Part shown: one piece after another, positions 9,325 to 18,137 of the stretch
How the letters are laid out: each line of letters starts with the position of its first letter
Position numbering within the stretch: position 1 is the stretch's first letter
DNA from: Owenweeksia sp965229445
GTDB lineage: Bacteria > Bacteroidota > Bacteroidia > Flavobacteriales > Schleiferiaceae
Assembly (NCBI GenBank): GCA_965229445.1
Contig: OZ245876.1
Coordinates: 186,001 to 250,000, forward strand
Direction of reading: 5' to 3'
Length of the DNA: 64,000 nucleotides
Notes under the pieces: generated by a model
The model's input: only the letters and a program-made list of their open reading frames with translations
Databases searched by the model: none
Told to the model about the DNA's origin: nothing
Position numbers and translations under genes: made by a program

Positions 9325-10261
9325 GCTTTTTGACGACATAAGCATCGCCTCTTTATTTCGCTCTCTTGGGCTAGCAATACTTTTACTGGGGTTGGTATTC
9401 TATGTCAATGATCCACAGTCTGCCGAGCTCCACATTCTCAATAACACCTGGGATCTACCGGCATACCTGGTATTGGTGCTGGCAATTCCATTATTGAGTT
9501 TTGCTGTATTGTGGTTTAATTCCAAACTAATTGCTATTCCGCTTTTTAAAAGTGATTATCAACCGGCCATAATGACCGCATTGCTGATCATTCCCGTGCT
9601 GGTAACGCAAGCATCTATCAATTTAATTTTGCTTTTACCACTGGTGGCAATTTTCTTGACAAAGCTTTTCTCATTAGCTGAGACACCAGACATATCCTAC
9701 CTGCTCTTTGATTGTGGCAGCCTCATTGGGCTGATGCTATTTCTTGAGCCTCTCACCCTTAGTTTTTTGTTTCTGGTGTGGTTGGCCCTGATCAATTATG
9801 GACGATTTAGTCTTAAGGAAACCCTAATGCCGGTGGTAGGATTTTTTGCAGTTTGGTTTCTCGCCAGTTCCATAATTTACTGGAGTCTTGGGATGAAGGA
9901 ACTAAAACTTATCTATCAGGGATTATTGGATTTTTCATTTGGGATGGTGCCAAGCTGGCGAGATAATATTTGGCGAGTGATACCGGTGGCCTTAATATTT
10001 ATCCCGGCGATTATCCAGTTGTTGAATGTATATGCCAAAGCCAAAGTGCTTCAACGCCAGAGTCTGGGATTATTGATGTTGTTTTTTGTAGTTACACTGA
10101 TCATTGGGGCGCTTTTTTATGATCCTGCGGGCATATGGATTTGGATGGGCTTTCCCATGGCAGCACTGCTTGTAAACCTGGTGCATGGCTTAAAGCGAAG
10201 TTGGATGAAGGACTTGGTCTATATATTTCTCCTTTCTTATCTGGCGCTATTTATCCTCTGA
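9314..10261 (+). CDS. Multi-pass membrane protein, DUF6427-like
   Basis: The 315-residue product is almost wholly hydrophobic, with roughly eight to ten predicted transmembrane helices beginning at residue 15 and few charged loops. No catalytic or transporter signature is visible. Its place beside purD and the small DUF6341-like gene matches a recurrent Flavobacteriia block in which this position is a DUF6427 membrane protein. It diverges from the small gene and overlaps the 3' end of the thioesterase gene by 15 bases. Function is unknown; one possibility is that it partners the small membrane protein. Confidence 0.75.
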   Translation: MLAKLFDDISIASLFRSLGLAILLLGLVFYVNDPQSAELHILNNTWDLPAYLVLVLAIPLLSFAVLWFNSKLIAIPLFKSDYQPAIMTALLIIPVLVTQASINLILLLPLVAIFLTKLFSLAETPDISYLLFDCGSLIGLMLFLEPLTLSFLFLVWLALINYGRFSLKETLMPVVGFFAVWFLASSIIYWSLGMKELKLIYQGLLDFSFGMVPSWRDNIWRVIPVALIFIPAIIQLLNVYAKAKVLQRQSLGLLMLFFVVTLIIGALFYDPAGIWIWMGFPMAALLVNLVHGLKRSWMKDLVYIFLLSYLALFIL

Positions 10262-10771
10262 GTCGAAAAACAAAGCCTTTAACTCAGTAGCATCATTTGG
10301 ATCCATTTTTTTGGCCAGTATTAGAGAGAGTTGTTTTCGCCTTAAGGCACCGGCATATCTTTGTTTTTCAAGTTCAGACTCCGGCACTACAGGAGGAACA
10401 TTAATGGGGTTGCCCAATTGATCTACCGCCACAAAAGTGTAGATGGCTTCATTAGCCTGGGTCAGTTTACCAGATACTGGGTCTTCGATAAATACGTCCA
10501 CAAATACCTCGATACTTGAGGTAAAAGCTCTGGATACTTTGGCTTCCAGAGTAACGATTGCTCCTTGAGGAATAGCATTGTTAAATGAAACATTATTAAC
10601 CGCTGCCGTTACCACAATCCTTTTGCAATGGCGATGGGCAGCAATGGCCGATGCCCTGTCCATCCAGCTTAACAATTGACCACCAAATAGGTTATGAAGG
10701 TTATTGGTGTGATTAGGGAGAACGATCTCAGTGATGATCGTTTTGGAGTTAGAGGGAGTTTTGCCTTTCAT
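10247..10771 (-). CDS. Acyl-CoA thioesterase (hotdog fold, YciA/BFIT type)
   Basis: The 174-residue hotdog protein hydrolyses acyl-CoA to free acid and CoA in the cytoplasm. The N-terminal block NHTNNLHNLFGGQLLSWMD (residues 20-38) carries the conserved Asn/His-Gly-Gly and Asp of the long-chain acyl-CoA thioesterase group. A second strand region around residues 56-85 (VNNVSFNNAIPQGAIV) is typical. A Lys/Arg-rich helix closes the protein. Chain-length preference cannot be told. It converges with, and overlaps by 15 bases, the membrane-protein gene. Confidence 0.9.
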   Translation of the reverse strand: MKGKTPSNSKTIITEIVLPNHTNNLHNLFGGQLLSWMDRASAIAAHRHCKRIVVTAAVNNVSFNNAIPQGAIVTLEAKVSRAFTSSIEVFVDVFIEDPVSGKLTQANEAIYTFVAVDQLGNPINVPPVVPESELEKQRYAGALRRKQLSLILAKKMDPNDATELKALFFDSEDK

Positions 10772-10789
10772 GCAGCTTTATTCTGCCGG

Positions 10790-10797
10790 CAAAAGTA
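10790..10797 (-). promoter_or_regulatory. Candidate -7 element for the thioesterase gene
   Basis: The minus strand reads TACTTTTG, a full match to TAnnTTTG, ending 18 bases before the ATG at 10771. It lies next to the stop codon of the upstream gene. No -33 TTG at the usual distance was found. Confidence 0.4.
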
Positions 10798-10799
10798 CA

Positions 10800-11843
10800 T
10801 CAATTGGTGTAAATCCAGGCTTGTGAATTCAGAGATTGACGAATACCCAGAAGCGCTTTGTCCGCTTGTTCACGGGTGGCGAAATTTCCAACGGCCACGC
10901 GCAGAAAGCGATTATCGCCATGAGCGGTATAAGCATCATAACCCTTAGCCTTCAACTTACTAGCGTAAGCTTCGGCATTGTCAGCATCCTTAAAGGAGCC
11001 CACCACTATATGATAGGGATAAAGCTGTACAGTAGGGATCTCATCTTCCACATTCATTTCAGCCTCTTTAACAAGTACCGGTTCTTCAGCTGCGTTGGAG
11101 GCTTCTGCTACATCTGCCTCGGTCTGATTAGGAGTGTCATGCCGAACCTCTCCTGAAAGATCGTAGAGACTACTACTATGACTCCACTCCAGCCAGTTGA
11201 GGCCAGAAAAATTGTCTAAGGGAGCTTTATTATATCCCCAATAACTGGCACCAATAATGCCAGCAAATATGATTGGTCCTAGAACTGCGGCCCACGGAAT
11301 TCTAGCAGAACGATGCTCTTTAGGAGCCGCTCTTCGCCCTTTAGGTTCAGCCATGGCCGCTGAAGCAGGACCGTGTTTTTCAATGGAGCGCTGAATAGCC
11401 GACCTGATCTTAACTTCCCGATCTACCGCCGGAGAACGGAAAATGGAAAGACCGTAAGAGTTTCTTTGATAATTGTTCTCCAAGGTTGGAGAGAATTGCA
11501 ATTTTCCCTTCTCATCTATAAATAAACGGCCAATGCCTTTCATCTGAACTTTTTCACCGGTTCCCAAAAGATCATTCCAGGCGGTCACCTCACTTTGGAT
11601 CAGCTTTAAAGCATCCTTATAACTCACTTTATCAGTGAGACTCAGGCTTTTGGCTAGTAATCCATCATTTTCCTTTAAGCCGGGATTAAAGTATATACGA
11701 CGGGAAGGTGGCCTCATCATATGAGTGGCCGGGTTCACCTCTGCATGATGATAACGAGTGAGAAATGCACCAAAATCTGGCACTATAACACACTCGTGTT
11801 CAAACAATAAGCGAGAAATATGTTGAGAAAGTATCAACTGCAT
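10800..11843 (-). CDS. HU/CCDC81-like and SPOR domain membrane protein
   Basis: The 347-residue protein starts at the ATG at 11843 (an upstream TTG at 11861 is less likely). The N-terminal part, residues 1-130, has the CCDC81-type HU fold pattern (HISRLLFEHECVIVPDFGAF, then FNPGLKENDGLLA). A basic linker leads to one transmembrane helix near 185-205, an acidic periplasmic linker, and a C-terminal SPOR domain (YHIVVGSFKDADNAEAYASK). SPOR binds denuded glycan strands of septal peptidoglycan. The architecture suggests a link between the cytoplasm (DNA or protein binding) and the division-site wall. The role of the HU part is inferred only. Confidence 0.85.
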   Translation of the reverse strand: MQLILSQHISRLLFEHECVIVPDFGAFLTRYHHAEVNPATHMMRPPSRRIYFNPGLKENDGLLAKSLSLTDKVSYKDALKLIQSEVTAWNDLLGTGEKVQMKGIGRLFIDEKGKLQFSPTLENNYQRNSYGLSIFRSPAVDREVKIRSAIQRSIEKHGPASAAMAEPKGRRAAPKEHRSARIPWAAVLGPIIFAGIIGASYWGYNKAPLDNFSGLNWLEWSHSSSLYDLSGEVRHDTPNQTEADVAEASNAAEEPVLVKEAEMNVEDEIPTVQLYPYHIVVGSFKDADNAEAYASKLKAKGYDAYTAHGDNRFLRVAVGNFATREQADKALLGIRQSLNSQAWIYTN

Positions 11844-11871
11844 ATGGCACAAATGTACCAAATTTGCTTTA

Positions 11872-13245
11872 TCATAGCATATAACTTAACCCACTGTAAA
11901 TCAGGAATTGATGAAAATAGGTGTCAACCACATCGTGTTGATTCACAGGCGTTAAGCCATATTGGACACTTGGCGTTAGATTTAGACGAAGTTTAGGGTT
12001 AAGTCGATATTCAACACCGGTGCCCAGTAACAATTGAAGGCTGAAGTTGTTAAGAGGTAGATTTTCTACTGCTTCTTTAGAACCATCTTCAAAACTCAAA
12101 TTTACGGAGGAGGCAGTGAGAAACCTTGAACTCAATCCCCCGCGAATTTTCCAATTCCATCTGGGCTTTTCTATAAGGTAATAGGCGGCAGTGATCGGGA
12201 TCTCTAAAAAGGTGTAGGATTCAGTGAGATTGGGAATGAGTAAAAGTCCATCCTGGTTGGTCGCAAAGTTTTCATAAGCTTGTCCTAAATTTTCAAATTT
12301 GAGGTTTCCGGTGGAGTTATTGCTATAAATGCTTACCGTGCTCACCGGCGATGATTCTACCGCACGTGCAACTAGTCGGTCATTGTTCTGTGTCCATTGA
12401 TTAATGTATAACCCGGTTTCAAGAGCCCATCTATGCCTTCCGCGGTAGCCCACATCAACCCCAGCTGTAAAACTTGAAGTTACCTTGTCATTATCAATAT
12501 TCTGACTTGCCACATCCGCCTGGTCATTGATATTGACGGAGTTAAAGGCAATGGTTGGGCTGGCGGAGATGCCAACTGATATACCCTGAAGTTGATCATA
12601 GCCTAAATTCAGAATTTCATTATTGGATGGTAAATTAGGTTGGGGATCTTTATTGATTCTACGATTGGCCATGGTGGGTAAACTTTGGCTCGTGTCGTGC
12701 GCCGTCTCCACAAAGGGCTCGGCAAGTATGAAGGCATCACTTTTATCTGTCATTTCGCTAGAGGTGAGAACGTTCAAAAAGTAGTTTTGAGCTACCTCAG
12801 AACTAGACTTAATTGTTTCCTGAGGCTTTATCGAACCTAGGCTTGCAAGAGTTTCTTCATTTTTATTGGTGAGGGGGTCTGTTGTCTTAATGTGCTGGTT
12901 GGATGGGCTAGTACCTTTTATGCCAGCCATGGATTTGTTCATCTCCCGATCTTCATTGCCTGAGAAATTCTTTTCTCCCGTTGCAGCCTCGGTGGACTGA
13001 GATTGGTGAATAAGTTGCTCCGGGTATTGGTCATTAAGGGTTTCACTTTGCCAATAGAAGCCACTAAAAAATGCCAATATTACGGCTGCAGCAGTGCCGG
13101 TCCATCGCCAGATCATGGCTTTTTTACGACGGCTTGCTCTAGCTATTCTTTCCTGAATTCCCGGCCATGCGTCTACCTCCGGATTGAGCTCCAGCGATGC
13201 GAATCGATCATTAAAAAGCTTGTCTATTTGATTTTTAGATCCCAT
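11872..13245 (-). CDS. Membrane-anchored outer-membrane beta-barrel protein, partner of the ECF sigma factor
   Basis: In this 457-residue protein, residues 1-42 are charged (basic RRKK before the membrane), residues 44-64 form one transmembrane helix (WRWTGTAAAVILAFFSGFYW), a Ser/Thr/Asn-rich linker runs to about 200, and the C-terminal half has alternating strands of a PorT/OMP_b-brl-like barrel with the TFLEIPITAAYYL signature and an end strand GLSYML. The gene overlaps the sigma gene by 11 bases, the usual place of an anti-sigma factor. An anti-sigma role is inferred from position; no zinc-binding (ZAS) motif is visible. No N-terminal signal-peptidase site is seen. Confidence 0.8.
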   Translation of the reverse strand: MGSKNQIDKLFNDRFASLELNPEVDAWPGIQERIARASRRKKAMIWRWTGTAAAVILAFFSGFYWQSETLNDQYPEQLIHQSQSTEAATGEKNFSGNEDREMNKSMAGIKGTSPSNQHIKTTDPLTNKNEETLASLGSIKPQETIKSSSEVAQNYFLNVLTSSEMTDKSDAFILAEPFVETAHDTSQSLPTMANRRINKDPQPNLPSNNEILNLGYDQLQGISVGISASPTIAFNSVNINDQADVASQNIDNDKVTSSFTAGVDVGYRGRHRWALETGLYINQWTQNNDRLVARAVESSPVSTVSIYSNNSTGNLKFENLGQAYENFATNQDGLLLIPNLTESYTFLEIPITAAYYLIEKPRWNWKIRGGLSSRFLTASSVNLSFEDGSKEAVENLPLNNFSLQLLLGTGVEYRLNPKLRLNLTPSVQYGLTPVNQHDVVDTYFHQFLIYSGLSYML

Positions 13246-13792
13246 TGCTCCTTACATTATAGATTGCCGGAAACAGCTCCTTGACCCGTTGTTGTAAAAT
13301 CCCACGTGCTCTAAACAAATTAGACTTACTGGTTCCTTCACTTATGCCCAATTGTTCCGCTATTTCTTTATGACTATAACCCTCTATCGCATACAGGTTA
13401 AATACAATGCGGTATTGTGGACTTAAACCCTGAATTATTTCAAGTAAGTCGGCCGTGGTTATATCCTCAATTATGTGTTCATAAGCATGGCCATTATCTA
13501 AAGTGACATGGTCAGAGATACTGTACAGGGGCTTACTCTTTCTATACTTTTGGAGGATCAAATTGACGAATAGTCTTCGCATCCAGCCCTCAAATGACCC
13601 TTGAAACGAGTATTTATCAATCTTCTTAAAGAGGTGATAAAATCCATCCTGTAAATGATCTTGCGCTTCAGCATGCCCGGATGCATAGTACATACACACC
13701 GCGTACATCTTTCGATGATAAAGATGATATAGGGCTTCACGGGCTTTTTTGTTGCCCTTCTGACAAGACTTAACTAGTTTATCAACCTCCAA
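13235..13792 (-). CDS. ECF-type RNA polymerase sigma-70 factor
   Basis: The 185-residue protein has sigma region 2 at roughly residues 22-90 (AEAQDHLQDGFYHLFKKIDKY and WMRRLFVNLILQKYRK) and sigma region 4 at about 125-175 (LSPQYRIVFNLYAIEGYSHKEIAEQL followed by a helix-turn-helix GISEGTSKSNLFRAR). Region 3 is absent, as in ECF sigmas. It lies first in a two-gene unit, overlapping the barrel gene by 11 bases, so the downstream protein probably controls it. Its start codon region is GGAGGTTG, and the start 13792 is the natural one. Targets are unknown. Confidence 0.92.
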   Translation of the reverse strand: MEVDKLVKSCQKGNKKAREALYHLYHRKMYAVCMYYASGHAEAQDHLQDGFYHLFKKIDKYSFQGSFEGWMRRLFVNLILQKYRKSKPLYSISDHVTLDNGHAYEHIIEDITTADLLEIIQGLSPQYRIVFNLYAIEGYSHKEIAEQLGISEGTSKSNLFRARGILQQRVKELFPAIYNVRSNGI

Positions 13793-13833
13793 CTTTCCGG
13801 ATAATCCTTTCTTTAATGACGTAAAAATTATTC

Positions 13834-13877
13834 AAAAGGTTGCGCATCCCATATTTTGTATTTTAAGGCAACCTTTT
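13834..13877. repeat. Perfect 10-bp inverted repeat in the divergent promoter region
   Basis: AAAAGGTTGC at 13834-13843 and GCAACCTTTT at 13868-13877 are exact inverted copies separated by 24 bases. They lie between the ECF sigma gene and the divergent T9SS gene starting at 13919. They could be an operator or a hairpin in the leader of the T9SS gene. Confidence 0.6.
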
Positions 13878-13918
13878 TACAGCTTTATGCATCTCTTCTA
13901 AAACCCATTTCCATAAAA

Positions 13919-15787
13919 ATGAAAAATTTCCTATTTCTCTTGTGTTTACTTGTCTTTGCAAGTAAGCTCGATGCATCCAAGTTGGCTTCAGCACTTATAG
14001 AAGTAAACAAGTACTGGGCCTATGAAACGCAAGCCCTCACCAAGATTACGGCGGAAGATTGCGCCTATGATTCCTATGAGATGATTCAATTGCACCTTAG
14101 GCTGGTGTATGATGAATTGTCTCATCGCGAGGTTTCTCATTTACCTGAGGCGCAAAAAAAACGGAGGAAAGAAAGCCTGGAGCATTTGAAGTATTATGCG
14201 GATCGGGCGTTATTTCCAGAGAACTTTACCCACCGGGTAAGACGCCCCATATTTATTGATCATCGGGGTGTGCACTGTGCTGTTGGGTATTTAATATCAG
14301 CCAGTGGTCATTCCAATTTAAGTCAGCGGATAAGCGCCAATATGAATACTTACTATCTGAAGGATATGGATGAGCCCGCACTGTATGATTGGATTGTTCA
14401 GAGTGGTTTTACTTTGGATGAACTGGCCTGGATTCAACCGGGGTATCCCTTTCCGGTAAATTGGGATAGCATGAAAGGAGGAACCAATGGCCCGGTAATG
14501 TCTCTGGCTGCAGATAATATGAGTGGCGTTTATGCCGTTGGAATTTTTGACACAGCGGGTGGTTACAGGGCGCCCAATGCGGCCCATTATTTCAGTGGTT
14601 TTGCTGGTTTTGATTGGATGAGTCTCAATGGAACGGGGACCGACGGACCGGTATATGATATTTTAGTGGATAGCGGAAATATTTATTTGGCCGGCTCTTT
14701 TGGCCGGGTAGACACGGTTTATACCGGATCTAGTGTGGTTAAATGGAACGGCAGCACATGGGAAAGTTTAGGCCAATTCTATATAGGTGGCATTCAAAAC
14801 TATGTCAATGATTTGGAAGTATATCGTGACACGCTTTATGCGGGTGGATTCTTTAGAAGTGATATAGGAGCTTCGGAATTCTTTTTTGGTTTAGCAAAAT
14901 GGAACGGACAAGCATGGGTTAGAGCTTTTAGTGATACTTCTATGCTTGGGCTCATTCAAGGTGAGGTTAATGCGCTTCATGTTCATAAGGGGCGATTAAT
15001 TGTGGCAGGTGATTTTGTTTTATCCGACAGCGCTCAATCGCAAAACATTTTTGCTATCAATGGGAATACACCAGAGTTTTTCACCGAGGACATACCCCTT
15101 CCGGTTAATGATTTGGCCACCTATAAAGGGGAACTATATGCGGCCACTAAATATCTGCACACGGGAACTCAGGACACGGCAGGTTTGATAAGATTGCGGA
15201 ATAATTCATGGTCTGCATTACTGCATACATTCCAATATCCCAATCGAGCAGAAATCATGGTGCTCCAAGAAACGCCCCATGGCCTTGTTTTTGGCGGAGA
15301 ATTTAATATTGTACCAGGTTTGGACATGTCTTCAAATCTAGCTGCCCTGGTTGTCCCCAGTGGACTGCCCGAGTATTTCCGAAGCCTTGGAATGCTGGAC
15401 AGCAGTGTCACCGCCCTGGACTACAGCAATGATAATTTGTATTTGGGAGGCTACTTCACCACGGGATTTAGTTCAACTATGTCTCAATTGGGTCATGTAT
15501 CGCGTATAAGATTAACGGACTATCTCGATATATCCGACCCCGATGCTCCGATGCTAAAAATTTATCCTAATCCGTCTAGCTCCTATGTCATGATTGAGAC
15601 CCCAGATGATGCAAAAATTAAGCTTCAGCTGTTTGATATGGCAGGAAAAAGTCATGCATGTCCCTTGGAGAATATGAATTCTGGCAGTACTATATTAAGC
15701 ACAAAACACCTTGCTCCTGGGACGTATTTATTACAGGTGAATACGGCCAATACTTCCCTAACGGAGCCATTGGTAATCACCCATTAG
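13919..15787 (+). CDS. T9SS type A sorted protein with HCAVGYL N-terminal domain and propeller-like repeats
   Basis: The 622-residue protein starts at the ATG at 13919, which gives a clean signal peptide (MKNFLFLLCLLVFASKLDAS); a TTG at 13856 is rejected. Residues 20-160 form a domain with HRGVHCAVGYLISASGH and ending in ELAWIQPGYPF, a pattern I recall from uncharacterised Bacteroidota proteins. The middle holds repeated segments such as VVKWNGSTWESLG and LAKWNGQAWV, like a kelch or beta-propeller. The last about 75 residues are a T9SS type A domain (LKIYPNPSSSYVMIETP). It is therefore outer-membrane exported. Function unknown. Confidence 0.85.
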   Translation: MKNFLFLLCLLVFASKLDASKLASALIEVNKYWAYETQALTKITAEDCAYDSYEMIQLHLRLVYDELSHREVSHLPEAQKKRRKESLEHLKYYADRALFPENFTHRVRRPIFIDHRGVHCAVGYLISASGHSNLSQRISANMNTYYLKDMDEPALYDWIVQSGFTLDELAWIQPGYPFPVNWDSMKGGTNGPVMSLAADNMSGVYAVGIFDTAGGYRAPNAAHYFSGFAGFDWMSLNGTGTDGPVYDILVDSGNIYLAGSFGRVDTVYTGSSVVKWNGSTWESLGQFYIGGIQNYVNDLEVYRDTLYAGGFFRSDIGASEFFFGLAKWNGQAWVRAFSDTSMLGLIQGEVNALHVHKGRLIVAGDFVLSDSAQSQNIFAINGNTPEFFTEDIPLPVNDLATYKGELYAATKYLHTGTQDTAGLIRLRNNSWSALLHTFQYPNRAEIMVLQETPHGLVFGGEFNIVPGLDMSSNLAALVVPSGLPEYFRSLGMLDSSVTALDYSNDNLYLGGYFTTGFSSTMSQLGHVSRIRLTDYLDISDPDAPMLKIYPNPSSSYVMIETPDDAKIKLQLFDMAGKSHACPLENMNSGSTILSTKHLAPGTYLLQVNTANTSLTEPLVITH

Positions 15788-15789
15788 AA

Positions 15790-18084
15790 TCATAACTGGT
15801 AATTGATCCTTAAGGTGATCGTTCTCGGTGGACCCAGATAGGCTGGCCGTATCATTTGAATTTGATTCAAGAGATTATCCACCAGCAGGGTGGCCTGCCA
15901 TTTATCGTTTAATTGATATCCCACACGGAGGTCAACTTGTGTATCCCATCTATAATTTTCCGCACGGAAGTTTTCTACGCCGGGAACAAATTGACTGAGA
16001 ATTTGCGATACAAAGATGGAGTCAATGTTTTGCATAAAGTCATTCAGCCTCAGGCTAAGTCCAGCATTCCAGGGTCCTTTGTGCACCTGCAGATCCAGTT
16101 TTATTAGATGTTGATAACGATATTTTAAGATGCCATTTTTTGGATTGCTACTGGTGGAAACAAAGCTTTGAGCAAACCCGGCAGAGTCTAAAGCAAAAGT
16201 GTCTCTGGGGTTCAGAATTTTGGGTACGGTAAAGGTGTATCCGGCTAATAATCGATAATGATAAGTTCCCAACTTTCCTTCGAGCGCACTGGACAATTCT
16301 ACGCCGCTTATTCTGGTTTCACCGATATTAAGGGGAATAAAACCGAAACCAAAAAGAGGCGGAGCAAACTCGCCCCAGAAGCTGGCATTGTACTCAATCA
16401 TATCTGCGTAATTCATCACGAAACCGGCCAGATCAACATAGCCTTGAATTTTGTCTTGCTGCAACATTTTGCGCCATCCAATTTCAACACTTTGCCCTAA
16501 TTCTGGTTGCAGGTTTGGATTGGGATAAACACTAATTACTCCCACCTGGGTGGTGGTATAGGATTCCGCAACAGAGGGAAACCTAAAGGCTTCACCATAA
16601 GATAGCCTCAGAAAGTTTTGTTCATTGATGGGTACATTAACTCCCATTCTATAAACGGGCTGATTATAGTAGCGGTCGTCCAGTCTGAACGACTCATATC
16701 TCAGGCCGGCATTTAGTTTGATCCAGTTCAAGAACTTGTAATCTAATTCGACAAAAACAGCATGATTTGCAGAACGATGCTGCCCGTTGAAAAGCACGGA
16801 TTTTGACAGAGTGTGAGAGGCGTTAATCCCCAGGGTGGTAGAGAGGCCAGCAACGAAGTGCTGAAGACGATATTCGCCATAAATGAGATCAGAAGAATTG
16901 GTGAAATCATTTTGATCATCAAATGTTATGTTGTTAATTTTCAGATAACGACTCTGAAGGATATGTCTAAATCTGCCATGCCGATAATTCAAAGCGCCAT
17001 CTACATAGTAGTCCCAACCATAAGCCCGGGTAATCGAACTATCCAATGGAATATAGCCCAGCGAATCACTTTCCCATAAGAGGGAATTACCTACATCGCT
17101 ATACATGATATGGGTGGCAAGAGAAGCTTCAAGATTTCGTATTCGCTTAGATCGATGGTGGTATTTTCCGAAGATTCGAACGCGTTTCTCATCGTCAAGG
17201 TATCTAAAGCCCTGATCGTTTATATATCCGCCGCTTAGAACCAGTCCATGGTAATCATCGATAGCGTTTTGCCAGTCAAAATTAAAGCCTGAATTAAAAC
17301 GGGGTTTACTCCACCACCCAAGTCCATCAAGACTAGGTTTGTTGTAAATGCCGCTGTAAAGATTTATGTTCAGATGCGATTTTTCCGGAAAGGGATGGGT
17401 TAAGACATTCACCACGCCATTTAAAGCCGCAGAACCATAGAGTACGGATGAGGCGCCCTTTAGCACTTCAACTCGCGAGGTAGAGTGTATTGGCACCATG
17501 TCCCATTGAACCTGATTGGCATCACCGGAAATTAAGGGCATGCCATCCACCAGGGTTTGTACTCTTGTACCCGCACCATAGGTCCAGCCGCTCCCAGACC
17601 TTATGTTGGCCTGACCATCAGTGATATTCACTCCCGGTGCCTGTTGTAGAGTAGTTTTTAAGCTTACCTGATTTTTATCCTGAACCAGACTGGGTTTAAT
17701 CACATCAAGGCTTACGGTTACCTCCTCCAGTCGTTGACGATACTTGCCTGCGCTAACTACGATTTCACCGAGTTCATTATCAGAGGGGAAGAGTTCTATA
17801 TGCAAGAAAACTTCTGTATCTTTTAGATGGACTTGGATGATTTTTTCCTGGTAACCGATGAATGAAACCTGAAGCTGGTGTATACCGGTAGTGGTTTCCA
17901 GGCGAAACTCCCCGTATTGATCCGAAACTGTGCCTTGAAGGGAGTCCAAAAGGATACTGGCTCCCGGAAGGGCTTGCCCGCTGATTTCATCAACAATGCG
18001 ACCGCTAATAATTTGAGCTTCACATGTTAGATGAAAAAAAGCAAAGAGGAAAAATACGGGTAGAGAGCACTTAAGCACACACAT
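15790..18084 (-). CDS. TonB-dependent outer-membrane receptor with CarboxypepD_reg-like domain
   Basis: The 764-residue protein starts at the ATG at 18084, giving the signal peptide MCVLKCSLPVFFLFAFFHLTCEAQ; the TTG at 18117 is rejected. After it come a carboxypeptidase-regulatory-like beta-sandwich (ISGRIVDEISGQALPGASI), a plug domain (LKTTLQQAPGVNITDGQANI, VEVLKGASSVLYGSAALNGVV) and a 22-strand-type barrel ending in ITLRINYQL. It imports a siderophore, vitamin or similar ligand using TonB energy. No SusD gene is adjacent, so it is a stand-alone receptor rather than SusC. Ligand unknown. Confidence 0.93.
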   Translation of the reverse strand: MCVLKCSLPVFFLFAFFHLTCEAQIISGRIVDEISGQALPGASILLDSLQGTVSDQYGEFRLETTTGIHQLQVSFIGYQEKIIQVHLKDTEVFLHIELFPSDNELGEIVVSAGKYRQRLEEVTVSLDVIKPSLVQDKNQVSLKTTLQQAPGVNITDGQANIRSGSGWTYGAGTRVQTLVDGMPLISGDANQVQWDMVPIHSTSRVEVLKGASSVLYGSAALNGVVNVLTHPFPEKSHLNINLYSGIYNKPSLDGLGWWSKPRFNSGFNFDWQNAIDDYHGLVLSGGYINDQGFRYLDDEKRVRIFGKYHHRSKRIRNLEASLATHIMYSDVGNSLLWESDSLGYIPLDSSITRAYGWDYYVDGALNYRHGRFRHILQSRYLKINNITFDDQNDFTNSSDLIYGEYRLQHFVAGLSTTLGINASHTLSKSVLFNGQHRSANHAVFVELDYKFLNWIKLNAGLRYESFRLDDRYYNQPVYRMGVNVPINEQNFLRLSYGEAFRFPSVAESYTTTQVGVISVYPNPNLQPELGQSVEIGWRKMLQQDKIQGYVDLAGFVMNYADMIEYNASFWGEFAPPLFGFGFIPLNIGETRISGVELSSALEGKLGTYHYRLLAGYTFTVPKILNPRDTFALDSAGFAQSFVSTSSNPKNGILKYRYQHLIKLDLQVHKGPWNAGLSLRLNDFMQNIDSIFVSQILSQFVPGVENFRAENYRWDTQVDLRVGYQLNDKWQATLLVDNLLNQIQMIRPAYLGPPRTITLRINYQL

Positions 18085-18137
18085 GCATTTCAGGAAGTTG
18101 AAGTTAGTATTATTCAATAATAATAGGCTTCATACGC

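Noticed and set aside
11850..11857. TACATTTG on the minus strand as the promoter of the HU/SPOR gene
   Set aside because: It would place the transcript start on or inside the start codon and has no -33 box.
15790..18084. TonB receptor as the SusC of the glucan locus
   Set aside because: No SusD next to it, 35 kb from the glucan genes, and sequence pattern of a general TonB receptor.
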